A stretch of DNA of 49,926 bases from Deltaproteobacteria bacterium RIFCSPLOWO2_12_FULL_60_19 (GCA_001798595.1 MGSS01000003.1:1-49926); one strand, 5' to 3'; shown: positions 16,649 through 24,982, counted from the stretch's first letter. The notes: generated by a model from the sequence alone, not told the origin. A program made the numbers and translations.

Positions 16649-16867
16649 ATGGGTCCAAACCCAAAGTATATTTTTCAGGGATTATTCTTACTTACCGGCA
16701 TCCTCGTTTTTGTCGCTGTCGTCATGTTCTTGAAAGTTCGCTCCGGGAGGAGTTTCAAGGAGATACTCGCCGACTGTAACCGGATATCCGCGTTCTCGTT
16801 GGGAGCGGCGGCGATCCTGTTGGTCGTGGGGTTGGTCATTTTCGTAGTTCTCAAGAATTGGGGATAG
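16649..16867 (+). CDS. Small two-span membrane protein
   Basis: 72 residues with two hydrophobic helices (about 8-28, FQGLFLLTGILVFVAVVMFL, and 48-70, LGAAAILLVVGLVIFVVL) joined by a polar loop. No family is recognised. It lies inside the toxin-antitoxin strip but without a strong ribosome site. Confidence 0.55.
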   Translation: MGPNPKYIFQGLFLLTGILVFVAVVMFLKVRSGRSFKEILADCNRISAFSLGAAAILLVVGLVIFVVLKNWG

Positions 16868-16884
16868 GGTTTCAGACACGAAAC

Positions 16885-17202
16885 ATGAGAATCAACCAGC
16901 TTCGCAAGCGATTGCGCAAAGGTCGGCCGATGACGAGCGTGACGCTCCGCATCCCGGAGGACGTGATTGACGACCTAAAACGGGTGGCGCCGATGTTGGG
17001 GTTCTCGGGGTACCAGCCGCTCATCCGCGCGTACATTGGTCAGGGACTTCGGCGGGACCTTGAGCGGCTCGCGGGTCCGCCGGACATGCAACGTGTCGTG
17101 ACCAGCCTTCGCCGTCACGGGGTGAACGAAAAGGTCATCCAGTCGGCGGTGGAAAACCTACAAGAGGATTTAACTACGCGATTCAGACGGACGCGCGCGT
17201 AG
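16885..17202 (+). CDS. CopG/BrnA-like ribbon-helix-helix protein, orphan
   Basis: About 105 residues from the ATG at 16885. A ribbon-helix-helix core follows a basic leader (RKRLRKGRPMTSVTLRIPED), then helix-rich sequence with GFSGYQPLIRAYIGQGLRRDL. This matches antitoxins of the BrnA type, but no BrnT toxin gene sits next to it. The C-terminal helices (VEKVIQSAV-like stretch and LTTRFRRTRA) are not assigned. It could be an orphan antitoxin or a plain transcription factor. Confidence 0.7.
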   Translation: MRINQLRKRLRKGRPMTSVTLRIPEDVIDDLKRVAPMLGFSGYQPLIRAYIGQGLRRDLERLAGPPDMQRVVTSLRRHGVNEKVIQSAVENLQEDLTTRFRRTRA

Positions 17203-17318
17203 AGCTACGGTTTTACAGATGAATAAGATACTCCAGGGTGAAAAATGTACCGGGAGTCTCCGCCGCTTTTAACGACCAAGTCAGGCCCTTGACGCGTATG
17301 CATGGATAGGGCATCTTG

Positions 17319-17525
17319 ATGCATATGAGGACAACACTTAATATCGACGATTCTCTCTTGCGGCATGCCGCTAAGCTGACCGGAATCAAGGAGAAGACCT
17401 CGCTCGTGCGCCTGGGGCTCGAAGCCCTGGTCTCCAAAGAAAGCGCCCGCCGCTTGGCGAACCTCGGTGGAACCGAGAAACAACTTCGACCGGTTCGAAG
17501 GCGACGATCCGGCAACAGTGCATGA
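17319..17525 (+). CDS. vapB: VapB-family antitoxin
   Basis: About 68 residues; ATG codons at 17319 and 17325 are both plausible, with AGGG upstream. The sequence RTTLNIDDSLLRHAAKLTG followed by a KTSLVRLGLEAL helix and RRLANLGGTE is characteristic of VapB antitoxins that pair with PIN toxins. The last four bases overlap the vapC start (ATGA). It should bind and inhibit VapC and repress the pair. Confidence 0.9.
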   Translation: MHMRTTLNIDDSLLRHAAKLTGIKEKTSLVRLGLEALVSKESARRLANLGGTEKQLRPVRRRRSGNSA

Positions 17526-17878
17526 TTCTGGTTGATACCTCGGTCTGGATCGAGCACCTCCGAGCAGGAAGCGATCGTCTAAAAACTCTGCTGCTGGACG
17601 AGCAGGTTCTTTGCCATCCATTCATTGTAGGCGAGTTGGCCTGTGGAACGCTGCAGAACCGGCGGGAGATTTTAAGTATGTTGAGAGCCTTGCCCGAGGC
17701 TCAGCTGGTCGGCCATGACGAAGTCCTCAGTTTTCTAGAGGGACGACGTCTATATGGGCACGGTATCGGCTGGGTGGATGCTCATCTTCTCGCCTCGACG
17801 CTGTTCACGGGCTGCGCGCTTTGGACTCTCGACAAGCCTCTCCGGACGGCAGCGGCTGCGTTGAACGTCTCAGTGTGA
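17522..17878 (+). CDS. vapC: VapC-family PIN-domain ribonuclease toxin
   Basis: 118 residues of a PIN domain. Four acidic metal ligands are in place: D5 in MILVDTSVWI, E38 in VGELACG, D86 in WVDAHLLAS and D104 in LDKPL. VapC toxins cleave RNA, often tRNA or rRNA. Its start overlaps vapB by 4 nt. A short TAAC...GTTAGAC pair follows, which may be a remnant of a cassette boundary. Confidence 0.93.
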   Translation: MILVDTSVWIEHLRAGSDRLKTLLLDEQVLCHPFIVGELACGTLQNRREILSMLRALPEAQLVGHDEVLSFLEGRRLYGHGIGWVDAHLLASTLFTGCALWTLDKPLRTAAAALNVSV

Positions 17879-18084
17879 AGTATCCCAGTGAGATAACCAG
17901 CGGCGCCGCTTACCTGCACGCCGTTAGACAAAGGGCCCCTTATACATTCCCGTCGTACAGCGGTCCATCCGGAAAGCCCGGGAAATCTCTGTTTGACACC
18001 CCGATCTCGCCGCTGTAAATTCCGGTAAGTAACTTTTGGGCCGCTCCACGGCCGACTTAACTGAGAAGACAAAAAGGAGAAGAC

Positions 18085-18141
18085 ATGCTGCGCTCGATCG
18101 GCTTGACGCATACCCACTGGGAGGTCGCCTCGCCGAATTGA
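18085..18141 (+). CDS. 18-codon leader ORF before the FMN oxidase
   Basis: An ATG at 18085 has a strong AAAAAGGAGAAGAC ribosome site, but its frame (MLRSIGLTHTHWEVASPN) stops after 18 codons. The stop is 5 nt before the ATG at 18147 that fits the following enzyme, which itself has no ribosome site. The best explanation is a leader peptide whose translation lets ribosomes restart at the enzyme; a one-base frameshift in the sequence is the alternative. Confidence 0.45.
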   Translation: MLRSIGLTHTHWEVASPN

Positions 18142-18146
18142 TTCCC

Positions 18147-19175
18147 ATGGTGGAAAAACCGCTCGGGCAGATGAGCCTCCGCGAGATCCGCGAACTCGCC
18201 CGGCTCCGAATGCCCCACGAGGCCTGGGAACACTTCATGGGCGCCGCCGAGAGCGGCGCGACGCTCAGGCGCAATCAACGGACGTTTCGCCGCTATCTTT
18301 TCCGTCAAAAAATCTTCCACGACATCACAAAGCCGGATATCTCCATCGAGCTTTTCGGCCGCCGCATTGCGATGCCCGCGGCGATTGCGCCGATCGGCAG
18401 CTTCAGCCTGATCGGTGACGATACCGAGCGCCAGGTAGGGGAGGCGGCGGCCCGCGTGGGGACCATGATCTTCGCCAGCCACGCCGCTCACTCCAGCGTG
18501 CGCGATTGGGCGCGAGCGACTTCCGCGCCGATCGTTTTTATGGGCTATCTGAGCCGCGGGCGAGAGGCCGTGCTCGATCAAGCCAAACAGGCCGAAGAGC
18601 TGGGATTTGCCGCTGTGGGGATTACGATGGACGTGGTCCAGCCGGTGAAACTCGGCTCCGTGGTCCCGCTCTCGACCAAAGACGGCAAGCCCAGGAGGGG
18701 ACAAACCGCTTCTCCTAAGGACATCGAGTGGCTCAAGCGGCAAGTTTCTCTGCCGGTCGTCATTAAAGGCATCATGAGCGGCGAAGACGCGCGCACTGCC
18801 GTGGAGGCGGGCGCGGACGCGCTGATCGTTTCAAACCACGGCGGGAGAATTCTCGACTTTAACCGCGCGGCGATCGAAGCCTTCCCGGAAGTGGCGGAGG
18901 CCGTCGGCAAAAAAGTTCCGCTGCTGCTCGACAGCGGCATCAGAAGCGGTGGCGACATTGTGAAGGCCCTGGCCCTGGGGGCCAAGGCCGTGCTGGTGGG
19001 ACGGCCGGTCGGTTGGGGCGTGGGCGCGGCGGGCGTGGAGGGCGTCGTGCGGGTGATGGACCTGCTCGCCGAGGAGATTTCGCGGGTGCTGATCATGACC
19101 GGCACCGCTTCAATTCAAGAAGTCAGTAAATCTATTTTGATTCGCGACGACGGCGCGGGACACAGACTGTCTTAG
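18147..19175 (+). CDS. FMN-dependent alpha-hydroxy-acid dehydrogenase/oxidase-like protein
   Basis: About 342 residues from the ATG at 18147. The TIM barrel shows the family core IKGIMSGEDARTAVEAGADA and SNHGGRILDF, supplying the active-site Lys, His and Arg, plus the FMN-phosphate loop LLDSGIRSGGDIVKALALGA. The N-terminal Tyr usually found in glycolate/lactate oxidases is replaced by Phe (WEHFMGAAESGAT), and the mid-sequence Tyr region is altered (MGYLSRGREA). The activity may therefore differ from simple hydroxy-acid oxidation. The frame is open further upstream to 18036, but a leader ORF with a good ribosome site precedes the chosen start. lemA follows 13 nt later with its own ribosome site. 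Confidence 0.85.
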   Translation: MVEKPLGQMSLREIRELARLRMPHEAWEHFMGAAESGATLRRNQRTFRRYLFRQKIFHDITKPDISIELFGRRIAMPAAIAPIGSFSLIGDDTERQVGEAAARVGTMIFASHAAHSSVRDWARATSAPIVFMGYLSRGREAVLDQAKQAEELGFAAVGITMDVVQPVKLGSVVPLSTKDGKPRRGQTASPKDIEWLKRQVSLPVVIKGIMSGEDARTAVEAGADALIVSNHGGRILDFNRAAIEAFPEVAEAVGKKVPLLLDSGIRSGGDIVKALALGAKAVLVGRPVGWGVGAAGVEGVVRVMDLLAEEISRVLIMTGTASIQEVSKSILIRDDGAGHRLS

Positions 19176-19188
19176 GAAGGAGCAAACT

Positions 19189-19746
19189 ATGGAATGGGTC
19201 GTCCTCGGTCTTCTATTGGCCGTCATGGCCTGGATCATCTGGACCTACAATCTGTTCGTCAGTCTCCGCCACCGGATTCAGGCCGCCTGGAAACAGATCG
19301 ACGTCCAGCTCAAGCGGCGGCACGATCTAATTCCCAACCTGGTCGAGTCGGTCAAGGGCTACATGAAATACGAGCAGGAGACGCTTACAAAGGTGATGGA
19401 GGCGCGGAGCCGGGCGGTTTCCTCGGCCGGCGTCAAGGCCAGCGCCGAGGCGGAAAACGTGCTGACGCAAACTTTGGGGCGGATATTCGCTTTGATGGAA
19501 AATTATCCGGAACTCAAAGCGAATGAGAACGTCCTGCGCCTGCAGGAGGAGCTGACGACCACGGAGAACCAGATCGCCTTTGCGCGGCAGTATTACAACG
19601 ATCTGGTCATGCGCTTCAACATGCGGCAGGAGGTTTTCCCCGCGAGCCTCGTCGCCGGCTTCTTTAATTTCAAGCCCAGCGAGTTCTTCAACGTGGCGGA
19701 GGCCGAGAAGGTGACGCCGCGCGTCGACCTCAAGTTCGGCGCTTAG
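19189..19746 (+). CDS. lemA: LemA family protein
   Basis: 185 residues. An N-terminal membrane helix (VVLGLLLAVMAWIIWTY) precedes the LemA coiled core. Conserved segments include RRHDLIPNLVESVKGYMKYE, NENVLRLQEELTTTENQIAF and ARQYYNDLVMRFN. LemA proteins are commonly encoded beside M48 proteases, as here with 3 nt between the genes; their biochemical role is unclear. GGAAGGAGC gives a good ribosome site. Confidence 0.95.
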   Translation: MEWVVLGLLLAVMAWIIWTYNLFVSLRHRIQAAWKQIDVQLKRRHDLIPNLVESVKGYMKYEQETLTKVMEARSRAVSSAGVKASAEAENVLTQTLGRIFALMENYPELKANENVLRLQEELTTTENQIAFARQYYNDLVMRFNMRQEVFPASLVAGFFNFKPSEFFNVAEAEKVTPRVDLKFGA

Positions 19747-19749
19747 CCA

Positions 19750-20721
19750 ATGGCGGCGGAATCGCAGGGCGCCGCGTCCGAGGACTTCGCCGAGCGCCAG
19801 GCTCGGAACCGCCGGCTGAGCACGCTGATCGTTTTTCTTTTCATCTGCCTGTTTCTGCTGATCGGCTCGGCGGTCGATTATCTCTACTTCGACGCGTTCA
19901 CCCCTTCAGCGTTGAAGCTGCCGGTGGCCACCCTCACGGCCTTTACTATGGCTACTCTGATCTCGCTCATGTCCTACTACCAGGGCAGCGCGCTGGTTCT
20001 GGGCTCCGTCGGCGCGGAAGCGTTGGATTTGAAACTTCCCGAGCACCGCGAGCTGCGCAACATCGTGACCGAGATGGCGCTGGCCTCCGGCTCCCCGATG
20101 CCGAAAATCTACGTGGTGTTCGATCCGGCCCCCAATGCCTTCGCCACGGGACGGGACGAATTTCATTCGGCGATCTGCGTGACGACGGGCTTGCTGGCGC
20201 TGTGCAGTCGGGAGGAGACTCAAGGGGTCATCGCGCATGAGGTCGCGCATATCCGCAACAACGATATTCTCCTGATGACGCTCGTGAGCGTCCTGCTCGG
20301 CGGTATCGCGCTGCTGTCGGACTGGGCGTCGCGCTCTTTCTATAGCTCGCGGACGCGGGACCGCGCGGTGGGCAAAAGCGCGCTGCTCGTCGTCCCCGCC
20401 TTCCTGCTGATTCTACTGTCGCCGCTGATCTCGCGCCTGCTGGCGATGGCCGTCTCGCGGCAGCGGGAGTATCTGGCCGACGCCACGGGAGTCGAATTCA
20501 CGCGCAATCCCCTGGGGTTGGCGAAGGCGCTGGAGAAGCTCCGCGACGCGGCGATGCCGTTTCAAGGGGCGAGTCGCGGCACGGCGCATCTGTTTTTCGT
20601 CAATCCGCTCAGGCGCCGCGTCGACGATCGGGAAGGGCATCTGGCCGATCTGTTGAGCACGCATCCGCCGATTGCGAGGCGGATCATGCTGCTCTATCAA
20701 ATGACCGGGGCAGGGCGGTGA
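19750..20721 (+). CDS. HtpX-like M48 zinc metalloprotease
   Basis: 323 residues, membrane-bound. Two N-terminal membrane helices (about 22-45 and 58-80) precede the catalytic domain. The zinc site is HEVAHIRNND (HExxH, about residue 163) with the third ligand Glu in REYLADATG, and further membrane helices lie around SALLVVPAFLLILLSPLI. Proteases of this family remove damaged membrane proteins. The lemA-M48 pairing is a common arrangement, and the two probably work as a unit (inference). Confidence 0.92.
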   Translation: MAAESQGAASEDFAERQARNRRLSTLIVFLFICLFLLIGSAVDYLYFDAFTPSALKLPVATLTAFTMATLISLMSYYQGSALVLGSVGAEALDLKLPEHRELRNIVTEMALASGSPMPKIYVVFDPAPNAFATGRDEFHSAICVTTGLLALCSREETQGVIAHEVAHIRNNDILLMTLVSVLLGGIALLSDWASRSFYSSRTRDRAVGKSALLVVPAFLLILLSPLISRLLAMAVSRQREYLADATGVEFTRNPLGLAKALEKLRDAAMPFQGASRGTAHLFFVNPLRRRVDDREGHLADLLSTHPPIARRIMLLYQMTGAGR

Positions 20722-20724
20722 AAG

Positions 20725-20789
20725 GATTTTAGATTTTGGATTTGGGATTTTGGATTCAATCGGAAATCGAAAATCCAAAATCGAAAATG
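20725..20789. repeat. AT-rich palindrome, GATTTT family
   Basis: Left arm with repeated GATTTTGGATT units and right arm with AATCGAAAATCC units form an imperfect hairpin. A related element lies at 24983-25032. Both are AT-rich islands squeezed between adjacent GC-rich genes on the same strand. Confidence 0.7.
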
Positions 20790-20816
20790 GGGAGGGTTTA
20801 GAGGCGAGAGGCGGAT

Positions 20817-21383
20817 ATGGTGCGATGTCCACACTGCGATATCGGGATGGGCGAGGTGTCGGTGCGCGCCAATCCCGGCACGTTGATTATCCTGGACCAG
20901 TGCGGCCGGTGCGGCGGGATCTGGTGCGATAAGTGGGAGCTTTTTCCGGTGGAACCCGATGAAGCGAAGCGGCTCGATCCGGTGGACGAGACGGCGCTTA
21001 AAGATTCGGCCGCGCTCGAAGAAAAGCCGCTCTATTGCCCGCGCTGCACGGCGGAGCTTCAACGTTTCCACGATCCGCTTCTGCCGCTCGACATCCGGCT
21101 TCAGCGCTGCCGGCGCTGCGAGGGGATCTGGCTCAACCGGGGGCAGTTCGGGCGCTACAAAAACTTTCAGCAAAAGACCCGGGCGGAAAAAATGCCGGAG
21201 GAGGAGAGGCTGCGCAAACTGGCTGAAGCCTACCACGATCCGCGCGCCTGGGTGACCACGGGGACGCAGGGCATGTTCGCCTATCCGCAGGGCGTCGCCG
21301 CGGGGGATGACCTCAAGGAAGCGGGCAAAGGCGCGGTCAGGTTGATTCTACAAACATTACTCAGACTGATTCTCGGTTTCTGA
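20817..21383 (+). CDS. Protein with two TFIIB-like zinc ribbons
   Basis: 188 residues. Two zinc ribbons of the zf-TFIIB type are evident: CPHCDIGMGEVSV with CGRCGGIWCD, and CPRCTAELQRF with CRRCEGIWLN. The second is followed by a Lys/Arg/Glu-rich helix and a hydrophobic C-terminal helix (AVRLILQTLLRLILGF) that may associate with membrane. Prokaryotic proteins of this kind are uncharacterised; binding to nucleic acid or protein is only inferred from the ribbons. No strong ribosome site is visible. Confidence 0.82.
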   Translation: MVRCPHCDIGMGEVSVRANPGTLIILDQCGRCGGIWCDKWELFPVEPDEAKRLDPVDETALKDSAALEEKPLYCPRCTAELQRFHDPLLPLDIRLQRCRRCEGIWLNRGQFGRYKNFQQKTRAEKMPEEERLRKLAEAYHDPRAWVTTGTQGMFAYPQGVAAGDDLKEAGKGAVRLILQTLLRLILGF

Positions 21384-21403
21384 GGAACGGGAGCCGCTTC
21401 CGC

Positions 21404-21432
21404 TTGACCATTCGGCCTTCCCTGGTTAGTCT
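21404..21432 (+). promoter_or_regulatory. Possible sigma70 promoter for exbBD
   Basis: TTGACC at 21404 and TAGTCT at 21427 are spaced by 17 bp, with TATATT just downstream, in the gap before exbB. The -35 match is good and the -10 match is weak. Confidence 0.3.
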
Positions 21433-21458
21433 ATATTTTTATATCGAAGGGAGCAGGC

Positions 21459-22082
21459 ATGCAGCAAGGGCTAAGCTTTATCCAGATTATCCATCAGGGG
21501 GCGATCACCACCTATCCGCTGGTTTTGCTTTCGATCGTGAGCGTCGCCGTGGTGCTGGAGCGTTTTTGGTCGCTGCGCGACGTCGGCGCCACGACGCGGC
21601 GACTGACCGAGATGCTCGCCTATCCGGCGAATCGCGGCCGGCGGGATATTGCCCTGGCGATCTGCAGGCAGAACACCCGCTCCCCTGCGGCGCGAGTTTT
21701 TCTCGCCGTATTATCGCAGCCGCCCGGAGACGGGCTGGAGAAAACCGTGGCGGTCGTCACGGAGGCGATGTTTGAAGAGAGCCAGAAGATGAAAAAGTAC
21801 CTCTGGATCCTGGGCACCGTCGCCAGCAGCGCGCCGTTCATCGGCTTGTTGGGCACCGTTATCGGCATCATCAAGTCTTTCGAAAACATGGCCGTGGTCG
21901 GCACCGGCGGCTTCGCGGTGGTCGCCGCCGGAATCTCCGAGGCGCTCGTCGCGACGGCCCTCGGCCTGGGCATCGCCATCATCGCGCTGATTTTCTACAA
22001 CTATTTCCAGGTGCGGATCGGAAACTTCACCGGCCTTTTCCGCATCCACGCGATCAAGCTCGCGCAAAGCCTCGAGGTTTGA
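21459..22082 (+). CDS. exbB: MotA/TolQ/ExbB proton-channel family protein
   Basis: 207 residues with the ExbB/TolQ layout: an N-terminal helix (TYPLVLLSIVSVAVVLERFW), a cytoplasmic loop, and two more helices. Conserved family segments are TVASSAPFIGLLGTVIGIIK and the last span EALVATALGLGIAIIALIFY. With ExbD it forms a proton-driven motor in the inner membrane that powers TonB-dependent uptake or Tol-Pal. No TonB or TolA gene is next to it, so which system it serves is unknown. The ribosome site is GAAGGGAG. Confidence 0.92.
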   Translation: MQQGLSFIQIIHQGAITTYPLVLLSIVSVAVVLERFWSLRDVGATTRRLTEMLAYPANRGRRDIALAICRQNTRSPAARVFLAVLSQPPGDGLEKTVAVVTEAMFEESQKMKKYLWILGTVASSAPFIGLLGTVIGIIKSFENMAVVGTGGFAVVAAGISEALVATALGLGIAIIALIFYNYFQVRIGNFTGLFRIHAIKLAQSLEV

Positions 22083-22083
22083 G

Positions 22084-22530
22084 ATGGCGTTCGCCGGGCA
22101 GGACCCCAGTCAAAACTCGGATATCGTCGCCGAGATCAACATCACGCCGCTGACGGATATCTTTCTCGTGCTGCTGATTATTTTTATGATCACCAGCTCC
22201 GCGATCGTGGAATCCGGCGGCAAGGTCAACCTCCCGGCCGCGGCAAAGACGCAGACGGTCACGCGCGGCACCACCGTGACGCTGACGCCCGCCCGTGAGA
22301 TCTATGTCAATCAGATGAAGGTGTCCGAGGCGGACTTCGAGGCAACCCTGCGGAACGCGCTCAGCGCGAACTCCGACCGCACGGTCATTCTCAGAGGCGA
22401 CCGGCAGGTTGTTTTGGGCGACGTCGTGAAGATCCTGTCGCTGGCGAAGAGGGCAGGGGCGGCCGAGATCGCCATCGCCGCGGAGGCGGAGAAGAGCGAG
22501 AAGGGCGAGAGGGTCCGGAGACGGAAATAA
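22084..22530 (+). CDS. exbD: ExbD/TolR family protein
   Basis: 148 residues. A short cytoplasmic N-terminus leads into one membrane helix containing the proton-carrying Asp (INITPLTDIFLVLLIIFMIT), then a periplasmic domain (VNLPAAAKTQTV to VILRGDRQVVLGDVVKIL). The start overlaps the exbB stop region by a single spacer base (TGAGATG), so they are translated together. The C-terminal tail is basic (GERVRRRK). Confidence 0.93.
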   Translation: MAFAGQDPSQNSDIVAEINITPLTDIFLVLLIIFMITSSAIVESGGKVNLPAAAKTQTVTRGTTVTLTPAREIYVNQMKVSEADFEATLRNALSANSDRTVILRGDRQVVLGDVVKILSLAKRAGAAEIAIAAEAEKSEKGERVRRRK

Positions 22531-22532
22531 GC

Positions 22533-22916
22533 TCAGCCCGCAAGCGCAATCAGATCGATCTCGACCAGCGCTCCTCTCGGCAGCTCTGTTACCGCGACCG
22601 TCGAGCGGGCGGGCTTGGAGCCGCCGAAGTATTCCGCATAGACCTCGTTCATCGCCGGGAAATCCGACATATTTTTCAGGAACACGGTCGCCTTGACGAC
22701 GCGGTCCAAGGACGAGCCTCCGGCTGCAAGAACGGCTTTGAGATTCTCCAGCACCCGGCGCGTTTGCGGGACGATGCCGCCCTCGACCAGGTTTCCGGTC
22801 TTGGGGTCGAGCGGAATCTGGCCCGCCGTAAAGACCAAACCGTCAACCCGCATCGCCTGCTCATAAGGACCGATCGCCTTGGGCGCGCCGTCGGTGCTGA
22901 TCGCTGTTCGATTCAT
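22533..22916 (-). CDS. ridA: RidA/YjgF family enamine/imine deaminase
   Basis: 127 residues from the ATG at 22916 with GGAGAGG upstream. Family segments include APKAIGPYEQAMRVDGLVFT, GQIPLDPKTGNLVEG and SKPARSTVAVTELPRGALVE, the last with the catalytic Arg and Glu positions. RidA hydrolyses reactive 2-aminoacrylate-type intermediates made by PLP enzymes. It is convergent with exbD, whose stop is 2 nt away. Confidence 0.95.
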   Translation of the reverse strand: MNRTAISTDGAPKAIGPYEQAMRVDGLVFTAGQIPLDPKTGNLVEGGIVPQTRRVLENLKAVLAAGGSSLDRVVKATVFLKNMSDFPAMNEVYAEYFGGSKPARSTVAVTELPRGALVEIDLIALAG

Positions 22917-23059
22917 CGTTGCCTCTCCTCCGCCTTCATTAGATTTTCCGGAAAGCCTACAACAGGGCGAGCGGGGTGGCAAATCCCCCAATTCTTTGTT
23001 GAACTCTCCACGCCCTTTGTCCTATGATGCTTACGATGCGGCAAGATCACGGAGGAAAC

Positions 23060-24490
23060 ATGCGTTGGACGATGGTTTCTACGCTTCTCGCTGTTCTCTG
23101 GGCTCCGCGGGCATGGGCGGATGTGGGCCACGGCGCTCATCCGATTAAGGCGGCCGCGCCGCTCTGGGTCTGGGTTGCGGGTCTCGGCGTTTTGACGCTC
23201 ATCGCGCTTTTCCTCATTCGACAAGCCCGCCGCGGCACGCTGATGAGCGAACGCTTCAGAGGCTTCAGCCGCAACGCCCGGCTGCTCATCCTGCGCAGCC
23301 CTTTCAGCGGCCTCTCGGCCAGCCTGATCCGTCTCCTGTTCAATCTCTATCTGCTCGCGGTCGGCTTCGACACGCTCTTCGTCGCCAAGTTCGCGGCGAT
23401 CAACTGGACCTGTCACGGTCTCTCGGTTATCCCATCCGGAATCCTCTCCGACCTCTTCGGTCGCAGGCGTGTCTTTCTGATCTCCTACGCGGGCAACCTG
23501 CTTGCCACGACGGCGATCATTTTTGTCACCGATCCAACGTGGCTGCTCGTTCTCGCGGCGTTGATCGGCCTCTTCGAAGGCGGCCACGCCATCGTCGGCC
23601 CGCCCTTCATGGTCGAGCAGAGCCGGCCGGATGAGCGGGTTCACCTGTTCAGTCTCAACGGAGGAATCCAGGTCGGCGCGGCAAGCTTGGGCAATCTGGC
23701 CGCAGGCATGTTGCCGTTGCTTTTTGCCTCGCTGTTTGAAATCGGGCCGGAAAGCGCCTGGGCGCGCCGGGCCGCCCTGGCCTGCGCCTTGCCGGTCATG
23801 CTCGCCTCCGTGATCCCGATCTATCTGATCCGGGAGGAGTGGCAGCCGATCGATATCCGCCGCTGGGTGAAGGGGATTGAGAGCTACGACCGGATCGGAA
23901 TGCTGGCGCTGACCGAGGGATTGATCGGCTTCGGCCTGGGCTTCTCGGCGCCGTTCTTCAACATCTTTTTCGATCAGAATCTCAGGGCCTCAACTGCGGA
24001 GATCGGCCTCATTTTCGCCCTCGGCTCGATCATGACCGCGGTCATGACGCTCTTTATTCCGCTTCTGGTTCACCGGCTGGGCCGCGTGCGCACCGTGACT
24101 CTGGTCAAGCTTCTGGGCGTTCCCGCGCTCATCTTTCTCGGCATGGCGGAAAATATTTTCTGGGCCGGAGCGCTTTACATCTTTGCGATTCTCTGCATCG
24201 GCGGCGCCTTTCCGAACAAGGGGATCTCCGATCCGATCTACACTCTCTTTGCGATGGAAGTGGTGAAAGAGCGGGAGAGGGGAACGACCAACGGCATCAT
24301 GCACGCCTTTGTGGAGTTTCCGATGGGGATCGGCGCCGCTCTCGCGGGTCCGTTCATGGCTGCGGGCGACTGGCAGACTCCTTACGCGATCGGGGGCGGG
24401 ATCTTCGCTGTTGCCTTTATCCTTTACTATCTCTATTTTGCGAGGATTGACGCTCGCGAGCCCGCCCTCCAACCGGCGACGGCGAGCTGA
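23060..24490 (+). CDS. MFS-type transporter with extra N-terminal segment
   Basis: 476 residues from the ATG at 23060 (GGAGG upstream). A signal-like segment (MRWTMVSTLLAVLWAPRAWA) and a short polar stretch with His (DVGHGAHP) come first. One extra hydrophobic helix (LWVWVAGLGVLTLIALFLI) then leads into about 12 spans with the MFS A-motif region SDLFGRRRVFLISYAG. The extra secreted-looking start is unusual for MFS. Substrate unknown. A 63-residue membrane protein follows. Confidence 0.82.
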   Translation: MRWTMVSTLLAVLWAPRAWADVGHGAHPIKAAAPLWVWVAGLGVLTLIALFLIRQARRGTLMSERFRGFSRNARLLILRSPFSGLSASLIRLLFNLYLLAVGFDTLFVAKFAAINWTCHGLSVIPSGILSDLFGRRRVFLISYAGNLLATTAIIFVTDPTWLLVLAALIGLFEGGHAIVGPPFMVEQSRPDERVHLFSLNGGIQVGAASLGNLAAGMLPLLFASLFEIGPESAWARRAALACALPVMLASVIPIYLIREEWQPIDIRRWVKGIESYDRIGMLALTEGLIGFGLGFSAPFFNIFFDQNLRASTAEIGLIFALGSIMTAVMTLFIPLLVHRLGRVRTVTLVKLLGVPALIFLGMAENIFWAGALYIFAILCIGGAFPNKGISDPIYTLFAMEVVKERERGTTNGIMHAFVEFPMGIGAALAGPFMAAGDWQTPYAIGGGIFAVAFILYYLYFARIDAREPALQPATAS

Positions 24491-24496
24491 GGTGTC

Positions 24497-24688
24497 ATGA
24501 CCCTGCTCACGGCACATAAGATTCTCATCGCGACCGCCGTGGTCTTTTTCTTCGGCTTCGGCCTCTGGGAATTGCGCAACTATTTCACCGCGGAAAATCC
24601 GTGGGCGATTTTTCGGGCGGGACTCTACATGCTGGTCGCGGCCGGCTTCGGCTTCTATCTTCGCACGCTGAAGAAGTGGGTAAGGTAG
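24497..24688 (+). CDS. Small two-span membrane protein
   Basis: 63 residues with two hydrophobic segments (ILIATAVVFFFGFGLWEL and AGLYMLVAAGFGFYL) and a basic C-terminus. It begins 6 nt after the MFS gene, so it may be an accessory subunit. Family not recognised. Confidence 0.65.
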   Translation: MTLLTAHKILIATAVVFFFGFGLWELRNYFTAENPWAIFRAGLYMLVAAGFGFYLRTLKKWVR

Positions 24689-24697
24689 CTTCAGACT

Positions 24698-24982
24698 ATG
24701 GATGCTGTCCCATTTCTTGTCACCGTCAGCGACGAAGAGATTCGGCGCGAGCGCAACAAGGCGCGAGAACTTCGCGCCGGCCAGTGGTGGAAGCGGCGCT
24801 GCTCGGCGGGGCTATGCCACTACTGCGGCAAAAAAGTTCCGGCACGCGCCCTGACGATGGACCATGTCGTGCCGATCATCCGCGGCGGCAAGAGCGCCAA
24901 GGGCAACGTCGTGCCAGCCTGTAAGGAATGCAACACCAAGAAAAAACACAGCCTGCCGATGGAGTGGGAGGAGTATAAGTAA
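24698..24982 (+). CDS. Small HNH endonuclease
   Basis: 94 residues. The HNH zinc finger is complete: CHYCGKKVP, the catalytic DHVVPIIRGGKSAKGNVVP with His and Asn, and CKECNTKKKH. A basic N-terminal helix (RRERNKARELRAGQWWKRR) probably contacts DNA. Stand-alone small HNH proteins of this size are common and their roles vary; no methylase or phage genes accompany it. Confidence 0.9.
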   Translation: MDAVPFLVTVSDEEIRRERNKARELRAGQWWKRRCSAGLCHYCGKKVPARALTMDHVVPIIRGGKSAKGNVVPACKECNTKKKHSLPMEWEEYK

